From the NCBI RefSeq assembly GCF_001625305.1, contig NW_017804254.1, forward strand, positions 1,089,434 through 1,153,433: a stretch of DNA of 64,000 nucleotides, written 5' to 3'. Shown here piece by piece: positions 21,853 through 33,800 of the stretch (position 1 is the stretch's first letter; the number at the start of each line of letters is the position of its first letter). The notes beneath the pieces are model-generated. The model was not told the origin of the DNA. It did not search any database and saw only the letters and a list, made by a program, of their open reading frames with translations. The position numbers and the translations under genes were made by a program. Origin of the DNA: Branchiostoma belcheri (lineage: Eukaryota > Chordata > Leptocardii > Amphioxiformes > Branchiostomatidae).

Positions 21853-24805
21853 CAGACCTGACTCTCTCTCATGCCACAACAGCTTCCTTCACAGCATCTC
21901 TACCTCCGGCTTTGGGATATTCTATTTGGAAAAGCCAATAAGGAATCAAGATTAAATGTTCCTTACACCATACTTGTTAGTTACCATTATTTTAGTTAAA
22001 TGGACATTCTGTGGCTGCTGTGAATACCTTTAGATAAAGTGTCATACTTTTCAATTGTGGACATGTAGCCTGTACAAGACTTTGTGCTGTTGTGACATTA
22101 AGAACATTGCATGTTTCAAACCTGTGACCTTTCTGTGAAATGGTACATTCCAACACAATGCTTTCATATTCAGAAATAGGCTAGAAATACATGTAGGCAC
22201 CATGTGAAAGGCATTGCTTTACCTACATTGTAACATTTGACAAACTTTGGCCCCAAAGAATTTTGTGATGCTTTGTTACAGCATTATTTCTCATATTTTA
22301 ATATTTGCCTGTTTTAGAAAACATTTCATAAATTGGTGTGATAAACATTTAGCTGTTCCAGACAAGCATGTTTGAAAAGGTCAGATGGTCATTATAATTT
22401 GAGCATCTGCAATGAATACAATGGAATACTAGTAGATTCTTTGTATCAAAAAAGAAGACCACTTATAGAGCTAATGTTAAAAGTGTTTGTTTTCATCACT
22501 GACTTTATCTATTCAGAGTTTAGTTGACAGAATTTACTACAAAATATGCATGTACTTCTTTTCCAATTGGATATAATGAATAAGAATTTAGGAAAGCACA
22601 GATATTGTACATGTATGTGGTCACCATTTCAATTCCCTTTGGCAAAAACATTACTAGATATATCCTCACATGTATATAGACTATATTAGTCAATATGTCA
22701 AAGATTCTGTTGAAATGTTTTATACAACAATTTTTATACTGATGGTGGCAGTTCCATAAATTGAACCATTTTCTTTATTCATCATTTGTGATAGTTATCC
22801 TCAGTGTAGTGCCAAATAACTGTCAGTAAATTAGCAGTAGGCCCGTCTCATGTTGGAGAATACTGGTAGTAAAAATCCAATCTGTATAGTGTTTCTACAT
22901 TTCCAGTCATGTAAGATGGAAATGATGCTTTACTCAATTTGCAGTTTGATACACACAACTTCTACCTGTAAAATGCACATGTCGTTCTGCCAAAGAGATG
23001 TTTGAATCTGCACAATCTAATAAGAGCCAGTTATAGTTTGGGCCATACTATAGTAGTGTATATACACAATACAACAGAGACATTTTAAATTATGTAGAGT
23101 ATATAAGATTAGTACACTTCTTCAGTAAGTTCTTGCACCGTAAAAATAACCTCTAGTGTATTGTTTTATTGCATGGAAGACAAGACACACATGTATACAT
23201 GGACACAAGAAGGTGGTATTTCTATTCAAGGTTTAATGTTTTTTCCTTGACTACTATTTTTTTCTTGTGGCCGCATTTATTTCAGGTGTGGCAGTGCCGA
23301 TTATTTTTATACATAGATGCTGTATTGTTGTTAGAATTATATTGACAATAAAGCATTATACATCCATGGTCATGTCTGCTAATTGCTACTTTAATGTCTG
23401 TACTCATTTTGACTAGAGGATGAAGGTCATACCTGTAAAAAAATTGGCTGCTTTTGAGTATATTTCTGAGTACCAAATAAGGTAAAGTTAGCTAAGGCCA
23501 CACCAATTTAATTTCTTGGTTAACGGATTTGCCCGCTTCATTTTTTTCTGATTTGCAAATAAAAATTCAGAATCAAGTGCAAATGCTCATATTTTGCCCT
23601 GAACAGTTGAAAAGAGTCCTTTTCATCCTAGTTGTAAGTTATTCCATCTTTAAATGCAATGGTATCATTAAAAGTTCAAAATTCATTATTTTTGAACCAG
23701 CCTGGTGTGTTGACTTCGTGGCTCCTATCGTACCATTTTGGGCCATAATAGGATGCCTAGGCCTGTTTTTATTTTTTTTTGCCCGCCCGCTCCATTATTT
23801 TTCTAGAAAAATCTGTTAACCAAGAAATTAAATTGGTGTGGCCTAATGTATGCCTTTTAAACTATTTTGTGTCATTACATGTACGGCCATGTAGTTGATT
23901 ATATTAAATACAAATGTATCATGGATGACATCCTCGACTGGGAACCCCAAAACTGATGCAAGTGTGTAAATAGGATTTACAGTATGGTTGAAATCTTTTT
24001 TTCAGAAACGGATGTAAATTCAAATCACCATACTAGCCTACAGGTGAGTTATAAAATTGTGGCCCTTTCCCATTTTGTTATCCTCTAAATATATAGCAAT
24101 GTCCATGAAAAATAAGAAGGCTTTGCATTTCAGTAATATTTTATTACAGTTAGACACAGGAAGACAGTGTGAAGCGAAATACATGTATTTAAAAAATACA
24201 AAATGTATATGGTCAAGTCAACCCAAAGACATTGACTTTTCAACATTTAAAATTTTCTGGTACAAAAGATACGTGATAGAATGAGTAGGCAGTAAATGTA
24301 GAAAAATGCTTAATGTATTGCTAATTACTTTTTTTTTACCATTTTTGTTCTTTATGGTAAGCTTTATCATACAGCAAAGACTACACAGATGAATGTAATA
24401 TATACAGTACAGGTTGAACAATTCATAACAGGAGAATATGATATGAGAGACGACCACTTTCAGCACTTGGAGGTTGTATAAGAGACAGTAGACAGAGGCA
24501 AGAAAAAGTCTTACATACAGATTTTCAAAGTCCATGTACTCTACAACTGACTGGATATGCTTTGGTAAAATATTTCCATGCACAGCCAACTTTCAGTGGC
24601 ACACTCAACCTTTTTCCAGTTGCTGACACTGCAGCAAATTTCTTTGTTGCCCGTAACTAAAAAAAGGTAGTATTGTACATCCATATTGTCTGTAAATCCA
24701 ACAATAATCCTTGTGAAGGTATGTACGTATACATGTACGGTGCAAGTTGAAAATCAGTTAAAATGAGAAAGGCTGAGGGTTATGAATCTCTTGAATTATT
24801 CCTGG
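21853..24805. other. Convergent intergenic region between RAD51AP1 and NCAPH2
   Basis: This is AT-rich DNA downstream of both genes and probably holds long 3' UTRs. AATAAA at 23347-23352 (plus) is a candidate RAD51AP1 polyadenylation signal about 1.5 kb after its stop. TTTATT at 24140-24145 reads AATAAA on the minus strand and is a candidate signal for NCAPH2, about 660 bases after its stop. A full-length Harbinger-type MITE lies at 23496-23843. I see no coding exon. Confidence 0.5.
23496..23843. mobile_element. Harbinger-type MITE, full length (348 bp)
   Basis: Inverted ends of about 35 bp: GGCCACACCAATTTAATTTC then TTGGTTAAC, mirrored at the right end. TAA flanks both sides (23493-23495, 23844-23846), matching the TWA target of PIF/Harbinger elements, whose ends typically begin GG. 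There is no transposase. Confidence 0.8.
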
Positions 24806-27800
24806 TTATTTGTGTCCTTTTTTACTTTTCTGTGTCAGTGACGGTGCCTGGTAGTCCTGGAAGCGCTCCTGTGCCCGCTCCTTGGACAGTAAGGTCAGGG
24901 TCATGGTGTTCAGTGCACTGTCTACCACCCCTGTCTGCCCTATCTCCAAGTTCATGTTGTTTGCCTACATGTACAGATAAAATAAGAATCAAACCAGTTT
25001 ATATACTGCTTACTTCATTAACATCTGTGAATAGTTTCATCAAGTCGGTAAGTCACTGAATAAAGAGGCTCTTTGTCGGAATGCATCTATAGCAGCGACA
25101 CCATGCACACCGGTCAGAATTGCCCTGAGGAAGGTGACAGATGGTCACCTAAACTGACTAAAACACTCGGTCTCTTTATTCAGTTACTTCATTAGCAGTT
25201 CTTATGAAAATCACTTAAAAATCTCCTATAATCGAGGGAAAAGCTCACCAGCTGCAGGGAGGCAGCGAATGTCCGACAGACCCCCCAGGCGGCCTGACCA
25301 CGGCACACCTCGTGTAGCGGGCGCACCTCCCCCACGGTGTGGAAACGCTCCAGGGTCTGGTCAGCACAGCTGTGGATGTCAAACGGACCGTGCCTTTCCT
25401 GGGTTCAAAGAAACACATTAAAACTTGACAAGCTTGTTCTAAAACTGATTTACTCTGCAACCATGTCAAATTTAATAGCAGAGAGTCCTTTTCTTCCTAG
25501 TTGTTAAAGTTTTTCAACGTAACAATGCAATGTTGTTTCATTAAAAGTTTAAAATCTATTGTTTTAATTATAAACCAGACTGGTATTATAACTTCATGGC
25601 TCATATTGTAACATTTCTGGCTATCATGGGGTGCCTTGGCCTGTTTTTTTTTTGCCCTGTCGCTTCAAATGCTTTTCTGAAAAATCCAAAAAAGAACTAA
25701 TTAAATTGGTGTGGCCTTAAAATAATAATTATATTCAAAATTCAGTATATAGGCTTTTCATATGATATAATGCACAGATACCTGCCAATCGTAGGTATTC
25801 ATATTATAATCACAGTATCATGATGTCAATGACAAGCCTCTATAGCATAAATTTGACAAATTAATCTTTGAAGACCCACCTCTTCCTCCAGGTGAGGTAG
25901 AATTTTTTCCTCCCATTCCCTGATCCGTCTGGACAGCTGTGTCTCCTGGATGTACTGTGCACTCTCCAGAAACCCATCCTGGATGTCACAGCAACAATTA
26001 ACATGCAGGCTGAAATAGCACTACACACAATGCAACAACTATTGCTGGATGCATAGCAATATACACAATGTCATGAATGACATACACCAGGTACATAATA
26101 TGTACCATAGTTGCTTTTTGCTCAGCATCTGCAATAAAGTGTGAAGAAATATTTACAAAACTTGCACCATTTTGATTTTAGACAATTATTTCCTGAGGTA
26201 CATACAGAAGTTAGTAAGTAGTACATAAATGCATGTACTACATACATGTAGTACCATAAATGCAAGCTAAACAGAAAGCAGTTGAAATGCAAGATACACT
26301 AAAAGAATATACACATCAGTTCAGTAAACATCACAAAAAAATGACTAATATCATATGCTATACAATGTACTAATTCTTGAAGCGATAGGTGTAACTGTGT
26401 GAGTACCATCTTGTACTACATGTAGTAGCACTCTGAGGTTACAGCCGTGTATCCATTCTTCTAAATACACCCAGCTACAACAGTGGCCAGCCTTATAACA
26501 CATTCTGTCCGTATTTGTAAGACTCACCACATATTGTCTGACCATGTCCTCGTATGTCTGCACCATACTGTCTTTTGGGAGTTCCTCCAGACCTGTGGGC
26601 ATGGGCGGGGCCGCTTCTGTCTCCGTGCCAACTGGCTCAATCTCCAAACCACCAAAGTCATTGTCACCATCATCGTCATCATCATGGTCCAGGGCAGGGA
26701 ACCCTGGAGCTTCTGGTACAGAAATGCTGTCAGACTTAACTCAATTATGTTTTTGGTATTGACACATCAGATGAAACTACAATGTATAAGGCCACACTAA
26801 TTCAATTTCATGGATGACAACCTTGTGTGCACTCGTTCTCAAAAAATAAAATCACCTCCTCTAAGGTTCTAACCTACAACAAGGTGACAACAGGGAGCCG
26901 GCGGTAACTACAGAGGACAGCACCCAGGCTGCCAAAGCTCCATGGAACTCAAGAACTGTGCCGACTCATAAATGCCAGAATATTCCTGCTTGAATGTAGT
27001 TACAGTATGTACTACTGGTACATGTACCACAGATTTGCAAATCCAGCTTTGTATTACTGTGGTTTAGCAGTAATTTTTTTGGCTGGACTTTTTTGGCGAC
27101 GCCTTTGGGGCGGAGGCATTTGTGTAAGTACTACGATCGCTTTGAAAGAATTTCAAAAATTGCACGAATGCGTTCCCCAGGGAATTGGTTTGGAGGAAAC
27201 CTTCCACCATGTGGTTTTTGGATCAAGCAGGTAACTTACACGGGTGCCCACGTGCCACCCATCCTGCTGCCTGGCATGATTAATTACTGGTCATCAGTCT
27301 TCTCCCCACACCATGGACAGAGAGCACAGCTGTCTTTGGCCAAAGACCATATTCAAACAGGTCACAGAGAGAAAAGAAATTATCCGTCCTTTTGGAACCC
27401 ACAAAAGGTAAAAAAAGTCAAAGGAGTAACAACTTCACGACCAGACATAAAATCCAGTCTCTGGTGGAGGATAGAGTGAAGTGGAGGATGGTTTTCAGTT
27501 TGGTTCTAGCGGGAACTCGACCAAAGTAAAGTAAGTAAGTATGTCATCATAAAATCTATATTGCTGGGAAAGAACGGCTGATTCCTCCTATACGTGTATT
27601 TGGTATATTGCCCCACACCTCCTCCACCCAGCCTGTAAATTTCACTACGTGCGTGTCTTTATAACATAGGGAAATATGTTTTCTGATAATTGTAATGTAG
27701 ATTGCTAGCTCCACCACATGAAATAATATATATCATTCAGTCGTCGCCTTGGCAATGATTTTTATTGCCTCAGCCTTGTTCTATTTGCCCTCTCACATTA

Positions 27801-30800
27801 GTTTTGGGGCCTCCAGAGGACGTCATCCCAAAAATTAAGTCAGTGTGGCCTAATGGAGAAATGAACATGGCAAAAGAACTGCTCGTCATTATAAACTCTT
27901 TTCCGCATTGTCATGAAACATTATGAACCATGGTAGACAAACCTTCTTGCTCTTCTTCCTCTTCCTCTAAGTACTCTGGAACTGCCTCTGTCTGAAGATT
28001 GAAATAAACATTTAAATGCCTGTGTCATATTAGTCTTGATGGAAGAAAACTTGTTAACAAATTTTACCACATGCTCTTGATGTCAGTTGTAACTAGATGA
28101 TTTACTTAAAATTTCTATGACTTAATTAAAATCAACAAAACCATGTCAGTATTTTTACCTCCAGTTGCTTTTCAAGTTGTCGACGTTTCTTCATGGCATC
28201 CCAGTACAAGTGCTCTAAGGCTAGAATCACCAAAAAAATCATTGTGTATGTTAATTATGTTTGACAGTACATTTGTATATTGGCTACATATGCAGTAACT
28301 ACTATAACTGAGTGCACGGAGCCTGCAGTAGGGGTGTTGTCAAAAGTTTGACTGTAACTACTGACAGAATACTTGACGTTGTAGTAAATTTTAAATATAG
28401 ATATGTAATATTAGAGACATTTTACATCAGATATCAGAATATCACAAAACAATTTAAAAAATGACTTACAACATAAAAAATACAACTCAAATGTACCTGC
28501 AAAAGTTGGTCTTTTTGTTGGGTTGGTAGGAAGCTTCTTGTCTCCCCAAACTGCAAAATGATAATGATTTTGATGTCAATACAATGTAAAAAAAAATTGG
28601 TGTTTATTTAAACATCAAACATTAGTAAAGTTTGTACCAAGACTGTTTTGAACTTTAGCTGTAGTGCTCACTACAGTACTTAACCTGTGCTAATGAGTCT
28701 TAAGTCAGAAGAAAAAAGGTGGGTTTCCTGTTTCCCAACCGACCCTAGAAAAAAATGCCGACCCTAGGCTTTTTAGGGGTGGACCCCTGCAAGGGACATG
28801 AATTTTTCAAGCTGACCAACCTTTTCTAGCTCCATGATCTGACATGTGAGTGATGAAACATTGTACAATCAGTTTTCCAACACTGACATAAAAAATGTAA
28901 GCATCCTTATGCAAGTTTTGATCACTAGAGATTTACAACGTCTAATAAAAAAGATAATCCCTACCTACCGACACTAATTTTTTCAGGACTGAAACAGGTC
29001 AAACACAACATTTTTTCCCTAGCCCTTACGAGTCTTAGAGATGAGATCAGGGAGTGGTTCCAGTTGGGTGCTGGCTGCCTTCAGTTTCCGCTTCTTGGCA
29101 TTTCCTGACAGTCCTGGCAGCACTTGAAATGGCACACCTATCCAGACAAGGAGTATATGAACATAACATGGTATGTTAGAACAGAATAGGACATCATGAA
29201 GGTTCATCTGTGTTGGTAGTTATATGTTTCTACATGTTGGATCTAAACTTTTAACTTTAAAAAGTTAAAACTTTAGATCCAACACAAAGAAGTTCTCTCA
29301 CCCAGAGCTTTTGACCAGTCACTCTGGTCTTCCTCAGTAGACCGACCCAGTGTTGACGTCACACTTCAAAGAAGCTACGTGACATTTTAGCCTCACTGGG
29401 TCAAAAACTCAGACAAGGAGGATCTAAGGTCTAAGGTAAGGGTCAGTATACTGAGGAAGACCAGGACTGGTCAAAAGCTTTAGGTGAGAGAACTTCCTTG
29501 CGTTGGATCTAAAGTTTTAAATCCAAACAGCCTGTATTATATTTATACATCATGTAGTATACTCATCGATAAATAAAGGATAAATGACATCTCTGCAAAT
29601 TTCAACAAATTATAAATGTAGATATGTAAATGCTGTAGCCTCATGGCTGAACTACTCTCCTCACCTTTCTTGAAAGGCAGGGACCTCATGTTTGTGATGG
29701 GCTGTTCTTCATGTGGGTCTAACAGCTTCCAAGGGTCATTTTTTACCTGTCATATCAATGAGAATGCAGGTTTCATTATTTATCATACTGGGTATAATAT
29801 TAAATCTGAATTTCAGCTTGCAATATGAAAATACTGTGTGTAAGAATTACGATGCATTTCATTCCAAAATTATGACTTTTAAAGCTTTCAATAAATATTG
29901 AGTCTAGAAACCTTTGACAAGAATCCATTGTTATAGTGATTATGTAACACTGTATGATATCAAAATGCCATGAAGTCCTAAAATAAAAACTTGTAAGTTT
30001 TACCTTTAGGCCACACCAATTTAATTTGTTGGTTCTCGGATTCGCCTCTTCATTTTTTTCTGATTTGCAAAAAATAATAAAAAAATTACTAAAAAATGCT
30101 CATACTTTGCCCCCAACAGTTGAGGAAATTCCTTTTCTTCCTAGTTGTTACAGTTTTTTCCATCTATCAATGCAGTGGTTTGATTAAAAGTTCAAAATTT
30201 ATACTTTAAATTTTAACCCAGCCTTTTTTGTTGACTTCATGGCTCATATTGTAGCATTTGGGGCTATAATAGGATGCCTAGACCTGTTTTTATTTATTTT
30301 TTTTTTTCGCCCTGTCGCTTCATATTTTATCTGAAAAAATCCGAGAACCAACAAATTAAATTGGTGTGGCCTTACCTGTTCTTTTGGTTCCACGACGTGA
30401 ACTCTTGGTCGTAGGTTCCTGGGTTCGCTTGCGGCATTTCTCTCCGGATTGTCCCACTCCAGGTCATCCCCACCCCCGTCGCCCATATCTACTGGATCAT
30501 CCCCCAGGGGCAGGGGGTCTGCACCTCCGTCATCACTGCACACTGAGGAGATTGTTCAAACAGTTAACACATTTCAGGATGTTACTACCAGAGGCTCTAG
30601 CCAGTTCCAATTTTTTTTCAGCCCAGTTCCATGACTAGATCAGCGGTGGTGGGTATCACTGTAGGGGAAGTCTGGGGGCATCAGCCACCCCCCGTGAAAT
30701 TTTGAGTTTTCAAGCCTTCAAAAACACAATTTCCTGCATCTTGAGTCTGAGGCAAATCATGGGGTTAAGAGTAGTTGTGGGTGGTCCTTCAGACGTTGTC

Positions 30801-33800
30801 AATTTATTTTTACTCAAGAATTTTGTCGATTTTCTCAGTAAAGGTAGGCGGATGGGTTTAAAAAGTCCTCTGTCACACGCTGCAAAGTTCCGGCAATTAA
30901 AGGAAAAACGAGCACTGGCTAGAGCCATGGTTGCTACTTAATTTTCCTTTTTCTAAACCAGGCCCAAAATCTGCAAATTTACAGTAAAAGCTGGGCTGCA
31001 CAATATGTGTCTGACAGCTTGGGCTACCAGTACAGACTTATAATATACAGTAATACATACAGTAATTATACAGTACTATATATATACTGTACCTGTATGT
31101 ATATATATTTTTTGCTAATGTTCTACAAATATTATCTCCAACTTACGAGGAGGAAGTTCTATCTTATCTGTACAGTCCATATGCTGCAGGTCACACAGTG
31201 TGCACTACTTAGTACTTCATACATGCATGATGATTGCATTACGCAAGTGCACGCTCTGAGGGCCTTGTAATCACATTACAGAATACTTCATCAAATTTTC
31301 CCAGCACAAAAATGTAATTACATGGATGCAGAATCCTATCTCACGATGGATTGAAATGAATTGGAAGAACCCTGCACGGGCAATTCAGGGTTAGCACTAA
31401 TAATTTTAGTACTGTGCTAGTGATCTTTTTTTTTCTTTTGCTGTCCTGAAATTGTATTGGATGCCTTTTAAGAACTCAAAATCAAGAAGCGATACATATG
31501 CTACATTGTAGTTCACTAGTTGTCTCTATTTGTTGTCCTGTATGCTTTTGTGTTATAAGAATAATTCCTTACTGCTTGTGTTGACTGGTAGATCATCGGG
31601 TGGTGGTGGAAGAATCTCTGTCCCGGGGACTGCCTGCAAATCTCCAGCTACATGCAAAATGTAAAGTGTTCCAAGAAAGACTTAAGGTCAGAGTTCTCAA
31701 CAGTATCTGTTATTCTAGCACCTGATGGAATTTAACAGCCACTAATTTTTCTGCTGTTACTGCTGGAAAAAAAAATTCTTCTGTACCTGCCGCCACCGTG
31801 AACATATACTAGTAGTTGGGCGAACATTACCAATTTTCTCAGACCGAAAACTTTTGCTACTGCAAATATAAAGTGATTTACAGTATTCCACAGTACAATT
31901 CTAACCTTCTTTACCTGGTGTAGTCCACCTGGGGTCTTCAGTCAGGTTGAGTTTGGAGCAATTGGACCGGTCCAACATGAGGGTGTCGGGGGAGTGCAGG
32001 AGGGCAAAATTCACCGTGAAGTCCATACGACTGCCCAGGGTGTCACCCTTCTTACTGTGGGGAGAGCAAAATGATCCTGAGACAATATAGAGTTGAGAAT
32101 TTGGGGATGGAATTCAAGAGGTTTTATCTTACTGGTATTTCATGGTCTTTATACTTGAGTACAGTGAAGTAGCTATTTGACTAATCTATTGGTTACAGGG
32201 GTAGGAATGATACATGGAATGGCTAGTGAGTAGAGTGTTTGCCTTGCATTCGGTAGGTCTTGAGTTTGATCCCTGGCCAAGCATACCAATTTAGCAGTAT
32301 GTACCGTTTTTAAAGACTGTACATAGTGATTGCATAACTGTGTGGCTCAAGGGCTATAAGACTGGAGGTGAGCTCCGCCTTATACATCACCTGGTGCGGA
32401 AAGGACTTATTAACTTTTTTAAAGGGTTAGGCAGCAGGGAGAAGGTTAAGAACTTTCTTTTTACCTGACTAGTTCTGCATCTTTCTTCTCTCCCTCCTCT
32501 AATGGAGTCAGAGCCATGGGCACTCGCTGTACTATCACAACCTGAAACACATGGAATAGGGAGATCACAATCACAGTGTAGGCAGAGAAGGACATTCTGT
32601 AGATATCCTCTGAAAAAGATCAGCTGGTAATACCTTCATCACAGTGGGTAATTTACTTTATGTCATACCCGTGCCACGATAACGTTCAATACGGGTGTTT
32701 TGGCCTGTGTGATAACTAACCGTTATATTTGAAGGTGGCGTTGTGTGTGGTGTAGTGATACATCACTGGACTATGAAACGGGGAGACCCGGGTTCGATTC
32801 CGGGTCGTACCCGAACAAGTCCGAACATGCGCCCGACGTTGTACCAATGGGAAAGGTACTTTACAAGACTTTCCTCACTTCACTCAGGTGAAAATGAGTA
32901 CTTAGCTTCAGCTAGGGACGTCCCTCGGATAGGACGTTAAATGGAGGTCCCGTGTTTGGGAGAGCCACACCCCACGCACGTTAAAGAACCCACCGCCAAC
33001 TTATCAAAAAGAGTAGGGGACCTTCCCGGTGTGAGTGGTTCAAACCTTACAGTCTGGTCCCAGAGTTGACATCTTTGAAAAGGTGATAGTCACCTGTAAT
33101 GTCAATCCTTCCACAAATGTGGTAAATCTTAATAAATAAATGAATAAATAAAATAAATAAACCGTATCACACAGGGTTCTAATAAATGGTTATCATGCAG
33201 GCTTCCAAATGTTCCATACAATAATTTGAATGTGAAAATTTGAACACTGGATTAGGATGTTGGAATGTAGGATGTTGTTACAATTTTTTGGTGAGGGACA
33301 CCAACTTTTGGTACATTTCACATTGAAATGTGTGTTTTCTGGGGTGGGTATGACAATAAAATACAACACAGCGCCTGGCACATCACTCTTGTTCCCAGCC
33401 CTCCTGCGAGTGGAATCTCCCTCTGGCCTTCGGGTAATCCAACCGGTTGGGCTAGGTACCTTGGGTGATACGGAATACACCATATATACCGGTAGCATAG
33501 TATTCCTATTTATTGAATTTTTTTTTTTAATTGAAAGTGCAACAATGTAATACACGCGGAACAGAGGCAGCTGTTGTGTTGTGTCCCGCACATAGAAACG
33601 TATACTGGACAGACAATGCTCATTTTCACATTCATAATCATAACAGAGAAACAGAGTGACCCAGAGTAAGCCAAGAGATACTCACATTTTTGTTCTGGTC
33701 TGGTTTTAGCTCAATACCTCTTTTGCTGGGCTGTACTGGGACATCATCATCCAAGCTGAGAAACTTATCAGGAGGAAAAGGGAGATCAGTCAGTACTAGT

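Noticed and set aside
32745-32820. tRNA-like sequence with good B box
   Set aside because: It continues directly into a SINE body and tail and a clean cloverleaf with acceptor stem is not formed, so I call it a SINE head rather than a tRNA gene.
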